Below are positions 34,947-44,179 of a stretch of 64,000 nt of DNA, in pieces (the stretch's first letter is position 1; the number at the start of each line of letters is the position of its first letter). This DNA is from Bradyrhizobium sp. ISRA430 (GTDB taxonomy: Bacteria > Pseudomonadota > Alphaproteobacteria > Rhizobiales > Xanthobacteraceae). Position numbers and translations under genes: made by a program. The DNA lies in contig NZ_CP094516.1 of the NCBI RefSeq assembly GCF_029909975.1, positions 2,046,001 to 2,110,000 of the forward strand, read 5' to 3'. The notes below the pieces were generated by a model. The model made no database searches and was not told where the DNA came from. It saw nothing but the letters and a program-made list of their open reading frames with translations.

Positions 34947-36341
34947 TTACCGTTCGTTCAGCGTGTACGTGCGGTTCTGAGGAGGCTCGGACTGCGGTGC
35001 GGGACCGAGCAGGCTCGGCGAGACCGCAGACGTCGTCTTCGCGATCACCTTGAGCACGTCGCCAGGCATCAACGATGACGTCTCGGTCGCCTGGAACGTC
35101 TGGGGGCCTTCCCTGGACTGACGCACGATCTCGTAGCCTTCCGCCTGCGCTACGCTGCTCGTTCTCTGAAGGACGGTCGCAAGCGCCTTGGCCGACGTCA
35201 TGGTTTCTTGAGCCGCCGTGATCTCCCTGTCGATGGCCGCAATCGCCTTCGCAAGGTTCGCCGCGTCCTCCGAAGACAGTCGCGGACCGGCTTCCTCCGC
35301 GTCCGCAAGCCGCGTCTCGGCCTGTGCGATCTCCACGAGATAGTCTTGCCGGCGCGCTTCGATGTCGGACAATTCCGTACGTAACGTGACGACGTTATTG
35401 CTCGTCACCCAGCCCTTATCCTTGAGCTTTTGCAAGTCGCTGAGACGCTCGAGCCGCATGTCCCGCTGGGCATCGGCCTGCTCGAGCTTGCGTCGCAGCG
35501 CTTCCACCTCGTTGCGGACGGAGTCCGCTTTGGAAGCGACCTCCCGAACCTGCTGCATGCGCCTGGCTTGTTCGGCGCGAAGAATGGTGTTTTCGGTGGC
35601 GATGAACGTCTTGGCGACCGCCTCCTCGCCGCCCAGCGAGGCCAGTTGAACTGGAACCGACAGCGACGATGCGCCATCGCGCTCCGCTTCGAGCCGTGCA
35701 CGACGGACCAGCAACTGCTTGACCTGAACGGTCGCGCTGCGCAACCGCTCCATCTCCCGCACGCCCTCGATCACGCTGGTCAGATTGCTCTCGCCACGGT
35801 CGAGTCCGCCGGCGAGCGCGACTGCATGGAGCACGATCATGCCGGGCACGTGCTTGTAGGAGCCGGGATTCTTGACCGCACCGAGCACGTAGACCGGCGC
35901 GCGCTCCGCGATCTTGACCTCGATATTTGCGCTGCGGCCCATCATCGACATGAACGAGACCGCGATATCGGCCCGCAGCTCTTCAAGCCCGCGTCCCTGG
36001 ACCGCGAAGCGTCCAAGCATCGGGATCGAAATCGCGCCGTCCGGCTCGACGGTGTAGTCGCCGCCGAGATCCGTACGCTGATAGAAGGTTCGCAATACGC
36101 CCTGCGGTTCGCTCTTGTCGCGGCTGCCCTGCTTCGCAGCTCCGACATCGATCGTTTCGTAGAACGAGATCTTGAGCTTGTCGCCAATCTCAAGCGATGG
36201 CTCACCTGGCGACGCGGTCCTGGCGGCATCGGGGGTGCTTCGCTGAGCCGGACTCGGTGGACTCGTTTGACCGAGGACCACGCCACCCGCCATGGCGACG
36301 GCGACCAGAACTGTAGCGCAACTTCTGACGATCGCGAGCAT
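34947..36341 (-). CDS. OPX-type polysaccharide export protein (ExoF/GumB-like)
   Basis: 464 residues from the ATG at 36341, chosen because GGAG precedes it and it opens a clean signal peptide (MLAIVRSCATVLVAVAMAG). An ATG at 36392 would add 17 residues. The Poly_export domain (SLEIGDKLKISFYE; YTVEPDGAISIPMLGRF) is followed by an SLBB unit (VYVLGAVKNPGSYKHVPGM), a long coiled coil (about 205-400) and a final SLMPGDVLKVI. OPX proteins form the periplasmic/outer-membrane exit for Wzx/Wzy and some synthase polymers. Standard Pel loci use PelB and PelC instead. A palindromic box lies about 150 bp upstream. Confidence 0.88.
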   Translation of the reverse strand: MLAIVRSCATVLVAVAMAGGVVLGQTSPPSPAQRSTPDAARTASPGEPSLEIGDKLKISFYETIDVGAAKQGSRDKSEPQGVLRTFYQRTDLGGDYTVEPDGAISIPMLGRFAVQGRGLEELRADIAVSFMSMMGRSANIEVKIAERAPVYVLGAVKNPGSYKHVPGMIVLHAVALAGGLDRGESNLTSVIEGVREMERLRSATVQVKQLLVRRARLEAERDGASSLSVPVQLASLGGEEAVAKTFIATENTILRAEQARRMQQVREVASKADSVRNEVEALRRKLEQADAQRDMRLERLSDLQKLKDKGWVTSNNVVTLRTELSDIEARRQDYLVEIAQAETRLADAEEAGPRLSSEDAANLAKAIAAIDREITAAQETMTSAKALATVLQRTSSVAQAEGYEIVRQSREGPQTFQATETSSLMPGDVLKVIAKTTSAVSPSLLGPAPQSEPPQNRTYTLNER

Positions 36342-36490
36342 CGGACTGCTCCATTCCTGCAGTGGCCCAGCAACCTCCTGGGTCTCCGACATCGCATCTA
36401 CCCGTCACACGCGAGCAACTCAGCACGGAGACACGGGCTGTGGCCACGCGTCAGACTGACGGGTTGCGAGCGGCAAAGCGAGTGCAAAAC

Positions 36491-36506
36491 TCTGACCTGC
36501 ATCAGC
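36491..36506. promoter_or_regulatory. Crp/Fnr-like palindrome upstream of the OPX gene (copy 1)
   Basis: TCTGAC-CTGC-ATCAGC, the same site as copies 2 and 3 (44113 and 47023). It is 150 bp upstream of the preferred OPX start, in the 211-bp gap after the TPR gene. Two 6-base arms around a 4-base centre match the geometry of Fnr/FixK sites, with CTGA half-sites in place of TTGA. Confidence 0.6.
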
Positions 36507-36551
36507 AACGATGGAGGCGCACGCAAACGTGCCCAAGCGGTACATAACGCG

Positions 36552-37934
36552 CTACCTTGGATTACGCCCATCCGCTTGATACTTGATGGAATTCCAAATC
36601 CTGTCGTGGACCCTCACGCGCCCCTGTTTGACCGCTTCATCGGCGAACTGGGGAAGCAATTCGGGAGGCAGACGTCCCTCGCTCCACAGCGTCGTCAAGT
36701 GCGTCACCACCTCGGCATCGGTCTCGACGCGGTGCAGCATCGCAAGCCAGTCGGCCGCCCGTTCGGCCGGAAGCTGCGCCGGGTCAACCCGGATCAGGAA
36801 CCAGCGTGCCAACTCACTGTTGCCTTCGAACAATGACAGCTCTGCAGCAAACAGCGGTCGCGTGAGCAGCGCCTCGGTGGACAGGAAGGGCCGGATCGCA
36901 GCCAAGGCAGGCTTGCCGAACGCATTTGCCACTTCCTCGGCCAGCACACTCTGCGCAATCGGATCGGTGCCGCTACGCGCAAGCTGCGCGATCTTCGTCA
37001 GCGGTGCACCGACATTGCCGACCGCAGCCGACGCCTGAACGAACGCGCGTAATTGCTGCCCGCTGGGCTTCGACATGCGATCGCCCCAGCGCAGCAGCAT
37101 CCGCTGCGCAAGGTCCCTGCGTCCCTTGCTGGCGAGGTAATTGATCATTCCCGGCGTGTCGTCCGGCATCAGCTCTGCACAGTCCGATGCCAGTTCGGAC
37201 GCGCCTGTATTGAGGCCAGATCGCGCAAGTCTGAGGATCAGCTTCCCGCACAGGAAGGGGCTACGCCAGGCTTTCGTCCAGGCCCGTACGCGTTCGATGG
37301 CACGGGCGTTCTCCTTGGCCTCGATCAGCAGCTCGAGCAGCAAGAGACGCCCGGCGCTGGCTTCGGCCGGCGCCCGTTGATCCGCCAATTCCAGCCACTC
37401 GCGCCCCTCGCGCCAATCCCCGCGTTCGGCGAGCATCGTTCCCAGCCGCTCGAGCTGAGATTCCTCCAGCATCCCCTTGCGCGCATAGGTCTGCAACGTT
37501 GACAGCTCGTCTTCGTGCCGTCCGTCCAGACGAAGAAGCGCGACAAGCCGGGCGACACTTGCCGGAGAGGGCTGCGCCGCGACCAGGCGCGCCTGAACGT
37601 CGAGATAGCGATCCCTTGCCCCACTCAGCAGCAGGAGCTGTGCCTCGCTCTGCAGCGCCGCCACATCGTTCGGACGCACCGACAGATACGCATCAAGCGC
37701 TTCGGCTGCACGCGGCAGGTCGCCGAGCGCCGCGCGGGAGCGGCCAAGCGCCGCCAGCGGTTCCGGATCCCCGGGAGCGTCCGCCGACTGGCGCTCGAGC
37801 AGCGCAATCGCTTCCTCATGTCGCCCCTCGCTGGCGAGCACGGCGGTATGTTCTTCGCGCCGGGGCAACAACACGACGGCGGCGACAACGAGTGCGACAA
37901 CCACCATGAGAATGAATTGTCGCGAGGTCTTCAT
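36552..37934 (-). CDS. TPR protein resembling the periplasmic part of PelB, without a beta-barrel
   Basis: 460 residues. One N-terminal membrane helix (about 7-24, FILMVVVALVVAAVVLLP) is followed by tetratricopeptide-type helical repeats, for example DPEPLAALGRSRAALGDLP and RGDWREGREWLELADQRAP. P. aeruginosa PelB is about 1,190 residues: a helix, many TPRs and a 16-strand barrel. Here only the helix and TPR part exists. It could guide polymer through the periplasm and dock to the OPX protein. GAGG precedes the ATG. PelB relation is inferred from layout and locus. Confidence 0.65.
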   Translation of the reverse strand: MKTSRQFILMVVVALVVAAVVLLPRREEHTAVLASEGRHEEAIALLERQSADAPGDPEPLAALGRSRAALGDLPRAAEALDAYLSVRPNDVAALQSEAQLLLLSGARDRYLDVQARLVAAQPSPASVARLVALLRLDGRHEDELSTLQTYARKGMLEESQLERLGTMLAERGDWREGREWLELADQRAPAEASAGRLLLLELLIEAKENARAIERVRAWTKAWRSPFLCGKLILRLARSGLNTGASELASDCAELMPDDTPGMINYLASKGRRDLAQRMLLRWGDRMSKPSGQQLRAFVQASAAVGNVGAPLTKIAQLARSGTDPIAQSVLAEEVANAFGKPALAAIRPFLSTEALLTRPLFAAELSLFEGNSELARWFLIRVDPAQLPAERAADWLAMLHRVETDAEVVTHLTTLWSEGRLPPELLPQFADEAVKQGRVRVHDRIWNSIKYQADGRNPR

Positions 37935-38003
37935 GTCGACACCTCATACGTCGCGTGTCGCCACCCGGGGCAGACGGTCGTGCATCGCAGCACGGTCAGG
38001 AAC

Positions 38004-38990
38004 TTACCTGACATAGCTCCCCACTTGGCTGCTCAGCGAATGCGTGCGGAAAAATGCAATCGTCCGCTGCAGGCCTTCATCGAGCGATACCGTGGGCGTC
38101 CAGCCCATGACTTCCCGCGCCCGCGTGTTATCCGAAACCAGCTTCATGACCTCGCTCAGTGCCGGACGCAACCGCGCGTCGTCCTGGACGAGCCGTTTCT
38201 GGACGCCCATCAGCTTGAGGATCCGTTCGGCGAACCAGCCGACCGAGTAGGTCCTGCCGGTGCCGAGATTGATCGTCATACCTTCAAGTCCCTGGGTTGT
38301 GCCTGCCGCCATGAAGCCGGCGACCGTGTCGCTGACGAGCGTCATGTCCCTTTCGGGAGTGAGCGAGCCGAGCCGGATCTCGTCGCGCTCGAGTGCCTGC
38401 GAAATGATGGTCGGAACGAATGCGCGGGCGCTCTGGCGAGGCCCGAACGTGTTGAAGGGCCGCACCGTCGTGACCGGCGTCCCGAACGACCGGTAGTAGC
38501 TCTCCGCCAGCTTGTCGGCGGCGATCTTCGTCGCCGAGTACGGTGATTGTCCCTGCAACGGGTGGTTCTCGTCGATCGGCGTCCTGAGTGCGGTGCCGTA
38601 GACTTCGGAGGTACTGGTATGCACCACCCGCTCGGTGCCGTAGCGCCGGGCGGCCTCCAGCACGTTCAACGTGCCTTCGACGTTGGTGCGCACGTAACTG
38701 CGCGGCGCCTCATAGGAATAGGGGATGGCGATCAGCGCGGCTAGGTGGAATACAGTATCCTGCCCCTCGACAACCCGGTTGACGAAGTCGCTGTCCTCCA
38801 CATTCCCGCTGACGATCCGTATCGCGTCGCGGGTCTTCGCATCGAGAAACGCGAGATTGCCGATCGACGACGAGGAATTGTATCGAACCATGGCAGTCGT
38901 GATCGCCCCCGCCTGAGCGAGCGCTTCGGTCAAATGACTGCCGATAAAGCCGCCCGCACCAGTTACCAGAACTTTCTTACCTTTCCACAT
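38004..38990 (-). CDS. NAD-dependent nucleotide-sugar 4,6-dehydratase, LegB-like
   Basis: 328 residues, extended SDR fold. The NAD motif is GAGGFIGSHL (about 11-20) and the catalytic YxxxK is YSATK. Strongly LegB-like stretches are DTVFHLAALIAIPYSYEAP, STSEVYGTA, HPLQGQSPYSATKIAADKL and RPFNTFGPRQSARAFVPT. LegB enzymes convert UDP- or GDP-GlcNAc to the 4-keto-6-deoxy sugar. No legionaminate synthase or aminotransferase is present, so the product is probably reduced to a 6-deoxy-HexNAc by the SDR at 45088-46011. GGAGG precedes the ATG. Confidence 0.85.
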   Translation of the reverse strand: MWKGKKVLVTGAGGFIGSHLTEALAQAGAITTAMVRYNSSSSIGNLAFLDAKTRDAIRIVSGNVEDSDFVNRVVEGQDTVFHLAALIAIPYSYEAPRSYVRTNVEGTLNVLEAARRYGTERVVHTSTSEVYGTALRTPIDENHPLQGQSPYSATKIAADKLAESYYRSFGTPVTTVRPFNTFGPRQSARAFVPTIISQALERDEIRLGSLTPERDMTLVSDTVAGFMAAGTTQGLEGMTINLGTGRTYSVGWFAERILKLMGVQKRLVQDDARLRPALSEVMKLVSDNTRAREVMGWTPTVSLDEGLQRTIAFFRTHSLSSQVGSYVR

Positions 38991-39042
38991 CGTTTACCTC
39001 CGCTCCAGAAATCGCATACGTGATGAAAAGTTTTCGGAAGAG

Positions 39043-39061
39043 CCGGCAATCGAGCTGCCGG
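39043..39061 (-). terminator. Short stem-loop after pelG
   Basis: Inverted repeat CCGGCA-N7-TGCCGG 30 bp past the pelG stop, in the 100-bp gap before the dehydratase gene. On the minus strand it is followed by CTCTTCC and an AAAACTTTT stretch, not a true T-run. At most a partial terminator. Confidence 0.3.
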
Positions 39062-39090
39062 ATGGCGAAAGTTACATCCCTGTCGACTCC

Positions 39091-40464
39091 TCACAATGAC
39101 GGGTTGTTGGTGACAAAGGCGTGGAAGTGCAGCCAGGACAGTTCTTTCAGGACGAGGCTGAAGCCCACCAGAAGGCTGACGGCAGCCGCAGCCATGTTTC
39201 CGTAGCCGTAGAAATCCGAACCGAGGGGCAGGAACGCCAGAGTCAGAGCGGCGTTGAGCACGAGGAACGTGAGCACGATGAGCAATGCCGGCCGGCGCAG
39301 ATCGAGATGGAGCAGGAACGTGAAGCAGAACATCGCGCTGGTGTAGAACGCCATCGAGCACAACGAAATGCGCAGCGTGCCCATGTAGGCCGGACGCAGG
39401 CCAAGCTCCGGCATGAATACCAGGGAGAACATGATCATCATTCCGGCAACGATGGCGAGTGCCGAGAACAGCGCGAACATGCTCGACAGTACGTAAGTCC
39501 CGACATTGCTGACGATCTCATTCAGCTCACGCAGCGTCGCGCGCTGTTGCATTCGCGTATGATAGTTGTGGGTCATGACCGAGAACCGTGTCTCCACATG
39601 GACGAAGAACACCGCAATGACCGGAATCGAGGACAACTGCGCCCAAAACATCGCGGTATCGTAGCTCGGCATGGTCTGCAGCGCGCCGGCTACCACCAAC
39701 CCGCCAGACGGCGCGGCATGCCACATGATGATCTTGTCGATCCACAGGCCGCATGCATATGTGAGGCCAGCCACTGGCAGTTCCCAGTGCCTAATCAAAC
39801 TAGCCTTCAACTTGCCATCGACGACTATACTGCTACCGAAGCGATACACCACGTTGCCAAGCATGATCAGGTTGATGATCGCGAAGCTGCCGTTGAATGC
39901 CAGCAGAAGCGCTGCGGCTCGCGGCTCGTGCAGCGCATTGCCAAAAAGCACCATCGAGATCGCGCCTGCGCCAAACGCAACCAGCACGGCGTTGTATGCC
40001 CGTACCCCACCGAGGAACGGTATCAGCAACCACGAGCAGCCGATCATGATCGCGTTCTGGATGCTTACCACCTTCTCGGTATCGTCCAGCGTGGTTGCAA
40101 AAATGTAGAATGGTGCAACACTCACGAGTGTGAGCAGGCTGAAAGCACCGACCGAAACGACGAGCGCGAAAAACACGTTGTCGCAGCATCCGCCCTGTAC
40201 CTGCTGCGCCACAAACCGGCCACACAGGAACGCAAGCGGGCTCGTAACGATCAGCGCATACATCGAATTGTAGATGACGACGGAGCGGAAGATCGTCAGG
40301 TCGATGCAGTTCCCCGTGCATTCGGTGCCCAGACTGAACAGGCCGAGGACGGTGAATATCCAGGGTCCGGCGACGAGCAGCGCGGCATATGTGTAGGCGC
40401 CAAACACGCCCGACAGCGTCCCGCGCCGTGTCATCGCCTCAATGGTGACGTTGATGCCGGTCAT
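39091..40464 (-). CDS. pelG: Pel exopolysaccharide inner-membrane transporter PelG
   Basis: 457 residues from the ATG at 40464, close to P. aeruginosa PelG (456). It begins MTGINVTIEAMTRRG, matching the family GI start, then GAYTYAALLVAGPWIFTVLGL. About twelve membrane helices follow, as in MOP-flippase-like PelG. It moves the growing polymer across the inner membrane with PelD, PelE and PelF. An ATG at 40479 is an alternative. The 5-prime end overlaps the end of pelF, so the two are translationally coupled. Confidence 0.9.
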   Translation of the reverse strand: MTGINVTIEAMTRRGTLSGVFGAYTYAALLVAGPWIFTVLGLFSLGTECTGNCIDLTIFRSVVIYNSMYALIVTSPLAFLCGRFVAQQVQGGCCDNVFFALVVSVGAFSLLTLVSVAPFYIFATTLDDTEKVVSIQNAIMIGCSWLLIPFLGGVRAYNAVLVAFGAGAISMVLFGNALHEPRAAALLLAFNGSFAIINLIMLGNVVYRFGSSIVVDGKLKASLIRHWELPVAGLTYACGLWIDKIIMWHAAPSGGLVVAGALQTMPSYDTAMFWAQLSSIPVIAVFFVHVETRFSVMTHNYHTRMQQRATLRELNEIVSNVGTYVLSSMFALFSALAIVAGMMIMFSLVFMPELGLRPAYMGTLRISLCSMAFYTSAMFCFTFLLHLDLRRPALLIVLTFLVLNAALTLAFLPLGSDFYGYGNMAAAAVSLLVGFSLVLKELSWLHFHAFVTNNPSL

Positions 40465-42004
40465 GATCGCTCTGGCCATCGGAAACGGATCGCGCCGCGA
40501 GATCGGCGTAAAGTCCTTCATACAGAGCCCGGACGCGGTCCTTATGGTAATAATTGGCGACACGGCGGCGCATGACGTCCGCCATGTCTGCCTGCATGTT
40601 GCGGTCGCGCAGGACAGTGGCCAGTGCCTCAGCCATCGCCTTGGGATTGCAGGGCTCGACGACGAACCCTCCCCGCCCCTTGACCGGATCGCCGTCGAAG
40701 CCCTCGAGGATCTCGCGACACGATCCCACATCGGTCGACACGATCGGAATCCCGATCGCGGCCGCTTCCAGCACGGCGATGGGCTGGGCTTCGCTAATGC
40801 TCGATAGCGCCAGCACGTCGGCCGCGGCGAGGTAAGCCAGGACGTCCGGTACCCTGCCAGGAAACTGCATCGACGAGCCGACCCCAAGCTGGTCGACGAG
40901 CCGGTGGCAGCTTGCCGCATATTCGGGATCTTCGTCCTCCGGTCCGATCAGAATGGCCACGACGTCTGGCACCAGCTCCTTGAGCAGCGCGACGGCCATG
41001 ATGAAGCTTCTGACATCCTTGATCGGCACGATGCGGCCAATCATGATCACCGTCGGCGGCCGTGGCTTCGTGCTTTTCGGGACAGCCGCGAACTTTGCGA
41101 CGTCGATGCCATTGGGGACGATCCGCAACTTCTCGTCAGGCGCGCCGTCATTGCGCTGGAAATTCTGGTTGGCACGGTACTGCGTCGTGATGACGTCGCC
41201 GACGTCGTAGCTGATCTTCGAGAAGGACTTGAATGCCTCCAGCCAAGTGGAGCGCAGCTCGATCGGCTCGGCCGTCACGTAACCGCCGGCGCCCGAGTCA
41301 AACAGCCAGTCGGACACCGCGAGCTCGATCCGGCGCTCGTTCGTGTAGATTCCGTGTTCGGTGACCAGTAACGGCGCTTTCGCGGCCACCCGGGCATAGC
41401 TGCCCACGATCCCGGCGAACCCCGTTGCCACCGCGTGAAACACGCGAGCTGGTGGCAACGGGGTCGTGATCACGGCGAGCACGCTGCACACGAGGAAGCG
41501 CCATGACCAAAAGAAATCGAGAAGCGGACCATTGGGCAGAAGGCTCTCATAGGCCTCCTCCATCGCGCGCCAGCCTTCCTTGGAATCCAGCAGGGCTGCC
41601 CGCCCGAAGCCTGTGATCCGCACGAGTTCGATCAATTCTGCGAACTCGTCTCCGTTTCCGGTGGTCAGCGCGCTCCGCAAGCCCTTGAAGATGCGCTTCA
41701 AGCTGTCCGCGTCGCGCGAGGTCGGAATGCGGCCGCGAGGACAGACGTCAAGGAGGATGTCGGTGACGCCAAGGACGTTGTCCGGGAGCACGAAGCTGCG
41801 GCGCCGTGGCTGGCTGGAAATGCTGATCGCAATGACGTGGAACGTCAGGGTCGGCGAGGCGCGCATCAACGCGTCGGACCATGACGCCACGCCGCCGAGC
41901 ACATAGGGGTAGCCTCCTTCGACGATCAGGCAAACGTCAGCCGTGCCTGTCGCTGGCGCGGGTGTCGAAACGGTCTGATGCGCGGATGACGACGACGACA
42001 TCAC
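40439..42004 (-). CDS. pelF: Pel glycosyltransferase PelF
   Basis: 521 residues, a GT4-type GT-B enzyme. The PelF hallmark DVCLIVEGGYPYVLGGVAS is at about 24-42. An acceptor-domain stretch is LLVTEHGIYTNERRIEL. The C-terminal domain has IVPNGIDVAKF, GRIVPIKDV and the E-x7-E pair in SEAQPIAVLEAAAIG. PelF is the cytoplasmic polymerase of Pel, using UDP-GalNAc/GlcNAc in Pseudomonas; the donor here may differ. The ATG overlaps the pelE stop as ATGA. Confidence 0.95.
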   Translation of the reverse strand: MMSSSSSAHQTVSTPAPATGTADVCLIVEGGYPYVLGGVASWSDALMRASPTLTFHVIAISISSQPRRRSFVLPDNVLGVTDILLDVCPRGRIPTSRDADSLKRIFKGLRSALTTGNGDEFAELIELVRITGFGRAALLDSKEGWRAMEEAYESLLPNGPLLDFFWSWRFLVCSVLAVITTPLPPARVFHAVATGFAGIVGSYARVAAKAPLLVTEHGIYTNERRIELAVSDWLFDSGAGGYVTAEPIELRSTWLEAFKSFSKISYDVGDVITTQYRANQNFQRNDGAPDEKLRIVPNGIDVAKFAAVPKSTKPRPPTVIMIGRIVPIKDVRSFIMAVALLKELVPDVVAILIGPEDEDPEYAASCHRLVDQLGVGSSMQFPGRVPDVLAYLAAADVLALSSISEAQPIAVLEAAAIGIPIVSTDVGSCREILEGFDGDPVKGRGGFVVEPCNPKAMAEALATVLRDRNMQADMADVMRRRVANYYHKDRVRALYEGLYADLAARSVSDGQSDHDRHQRHH

Positions 42005-42915
42005 GTTCTCCGGCTTGATAGTTGGCGCCGCGCGGCGTCCAGGCGATCGGCAGACGCCTGATCGGCGGGATCCAGCTCCGTTGCGCGCGACAGGTCACCG
42101 ACGGCAGATTCGATCTGTGCACGCGCCTGCTCGCCTTCCAGCAGTCCGCTCGCGGCGTAGGCAAGACGGGCTTCCGCGAGATTGCGCCAATTCAGGGCCG
42201 TCAGGGGGTGCGCGGCGGCTGCGGTCTGGCAGGCGCCGACCTTGCCGACAAACACGGCGTGGAGCTTGGATATGACGGTCGCCGCCAGCACGCGCACCGA
42301 CGCGTCCGAGTCGCGCAGGCCGCGCCTCAGGACGCCGACCAGCCGCGTCTCGAACTTCCGCCAAACGACGCCTAATGCCTCGAGCTTCGCCGGCTGCGAT
42401 CCATCGGCAATCGCGTCCATCAGGGGATGGATAAGAGAGGCACCTTCAATGCGCATGCGGTGGTCGAGCAAGGCGATGTGGACGCGTTCGCAGTACTCGA
42501 CCTCGGTATGCTCCGCTGTCATCCGCACAATGCCTTGGTCGCGCGCCATCCCCAATTGGAGCGGCGACGAGAAGGCAACAGCCATGGCAACGAGCGTTCC
42601 GAACGGCCCCGCCACGGCCGACCAGGCAACGATCTGAAGCGCCGCAAAGTAGCGATTGCCACTCCCGGCGCGACGCGCGCGCCACACCAGAACCGCCGCC
42701 AGCGCCGCGCTGCCCAAGACGTCTGCCGCGATGTAAGTCCCCAGCTCGATCTGGCCGTCGAGGAGCGCGCCCAGCAGCGCGATCTGACACGCGAGCAGCG
42801 CAATACCGAAAACGAGAAGCCAGCACGTCGATCGGATAAGGCAGCGGAGGCGCCGCACGAACTGGCCAATTCCCCTTCGGCCGACCGTGAGTTGGAGGGC
42901 CGCCGCGGACGTCAT
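42001..42915 (-). CDS. pelE: PelE-like inner-membrane protein
   Basis: 304 residues from the ATG at 42915, which overlaps the pelD stop as ATGA. Two to three membrane helices (about 25-75, CWLLVFGIALLACQIALLG and on; then near 90-115) are followed by a cytoplasmic helical TPR-like domain ending in a TPR-like repeat (AASGLLEGEQARAQIESAV). This matches PelE, which scaffolds PelD and PelF. Sequence conservation in PelE is low, so the call leans on layout and gene order D-E-F-G. Confidence 0.8.
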   Translation of the reverse strand: MTSAAALQLTVGRRGIGQFVRRLRCLIRSTCWLLVFGIALLACQIALLGALLDGQIELGTYIAADVLGSAALAAVLVWRARRAGSGNRYFAALQIVAWSAVAGPFGTLVAMAVAFSSPLQLGMARDQGIVRMTAEHTEVEYCERVHIALLDHRMRIEGASLIHPLMDAIADGSQPAKLEALGVVWRKFETRLVGVLRRGLRDSDASVRVLAATVISKLHAVFVGKVGACQTAAAAHPLTALNWRNLAEARLAYAASGLLEGEQARAQIESAVGDLSRATELDPADQASADRLDAARRQLSSRRT

Positions 42916-43958
42916 GACTGCTTCTCCGGCGCTGCATCCGGGCACGCGTACAGAATTGTCGCAAAGGCGCGTCCGATCTCGTCGGCGCGGCGATAGAACT
43001 CGCTTGCATCACGTGATTCATCCAGGTCGCAGACGATCACCGCCAACTGCGCCGCGGCATCACCGGACGGCGGCACGCGAACGACATGACGCTCGAGGCG
43101 CGGCTCCAGGTCGCTCGCGCTAGGGCGGAGTTCGCGACTCTCGTCCTCGATGATCATGGCCTCGACTGCGAGAACGGAAAGGGACTGCATCGACCCGGTG
43201 GGGCGGATGTTGTCGTCCGCGATGGCCCACACCGGCACGTAGCCGCCTCGGTCCCTCAGATAGACCGCCATGGTTGAGGCGCCGGTCGCGACGCGAAACA
43301 ACTCGCCACAGCTCTGCGCTGCGGACCGCCGACTGCTTAGATCGATCAGTGCGAGGCTTCGCGAGAACGCCGCTGCACTGCCGGTTTCGAGTGCCAACCG
43401 GCGTTCAAGCGCGTAGATCTCGATGGCGGCGCGCTCGATGCCGCCGCTGAGGTCGTTGGCGCGCCGACGCATGGCCGCGAGCTGGTCGGCCAGCTCCTGG
43501 AATTGGTGAATGTGCAGGTTGCGCAGGCCGCCGAGCACAAGGGCCGTCGCCAGCCAGGTTGCGGGCTGGACCGCGACCATCCGGGCATATGCGTAGTAGT
43601 CCTGGACCGCAGAAGGCGGCGACAATTGAGCGAGGTATATCGCGGACGCCGCAACGCTCGCGATCAGGCCGCCGTTGACACCGTACTGGCAGGACGCCAG
43701 CAGGACCGGAAGCCAGTAGGGATGCGGCAGCCCGAGGACGTCGACCGTACCGAGCCAGTGCTGCAAGGCCGTGATGACGCCAAGCATCGAGAACGTCTCC
43801 AGGAGCAGCCTCCGCCACTCCTTGAGCGAGAGAATTTCGAGCAGGGGCAGCTCCCGGTGCGGCACGCCGCCGTCGCCGGTCTTCACGCTTCGATCCTCAG
43901 CGCGATTCCTCACAGAGGCCGGAACCGCCAGATCACTCTTGATCGAAGTGCTCGACAT
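42912..43958 (-). CDS. pelD: PelD-like protein lacking the c-di-GMP-binding GGDEF domain
   Basis: 348 residues from the ATG at 43958, with GGTGAG upstream; an in-frame ATG at 44045 would add 29. Four membrane helices lie in about 45-145 (for example PYWLPVLLASCQYGVNGGL and ATWLATALVLGGL). A short coiled coil leads into one GAF-like domain (about 180-335, CGELFRVATGASTMAVYL). The protein ends there. P. aeruginosa PelD is about 455 residues and has a degenerate GGDEF domain whose RxxD site binds c-di-GMP; that domain is absent here. Function as the Pel scaffold is inferred from order D-E-F-G. Confidence 0.85.
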   Translation of the reverse strand: MSSTSIKSDLAVPASVRNRAEDRSVKTGDGGVPHRELPLLEILSLKEWRRLLLETFSMLGVITALQHWLGTVDVLGLPHPYWLPVLLASCQYGVNGGLIASVAASAIYLAQLSPPSAVQDYYAYARMVAVQPATWLATALVLGGLRNLHIHQFQELADQLAAMRRRANDLSGGIERAAIEIYALERRLALETGSAAAFSRSLALIDLSSRRSAAQSCGELFRVATGASTMAVYLRDRGGYVPVWAIADDNIRPTGSMQSLSVLAVEAMIIEDESRELRPSASDLEPRLERHVVRVPPSGDAAAQLAVIVCDLDESRDASEFYRRADEIGRAFATILYACPDAAPEKQS

Positions 43959-44112
43959 GACCGGATACTCACCAGAGAGCGCCAGCGGCCTGACGATGCA
44001 AACTCCTTTTTCAGGCCACATGCGATCATCGCGCAAAGCACGCATCTGACGGCACGTGCGAGCGCCTGATCACTGGTGTAACGGCTGATTTTGGAGAACG
44101 CCAACCAAGAAC

Positions 44113-44128
44113 TCTGACCTGTATCAGA
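44113..44128. promoter_or_regulatory. Crp/Fnr-like palindrome upstream of pelD (copy 2)
   Basis: TCTGAC-CTGT-ATCAGA, 155 bp upstream of the pelD start in the 221-bp gap after the GH114 gene. The preceding bases (AAGAAC) resemble those before copy 1 (CAAAAC). It is expected to control the pelDEFG transcript. Confidence 0.6.
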
Positions 44129-44179
44129 TCGCCGTCAGCGCCATCGGTGGCCGGTCTTTCTCGCGCGACTGTCCGGAAA

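Noticed and set aside
35430..36836. 468-codon plus-strand frame across the OPX gene
   Set aside because: Runs across the OPX gene, the intergenic box and part of the TPR gene, with no motifs; the minus-strand genes explain the region.
38004..38990. Complete legionaminic acid pathway
   Set aside because: Only the LegB-like dehydratase is present; no aminotransferase, synthase or CMP-transferase is found, so legionaminate is unlikely.
39121..40575. 484-codon open frame on the plus strand opposite pelG
   Set aside because: His/Gln/Arg-rich shadow of a membrane-protein gene; the minus strand encodes a clear PelG.
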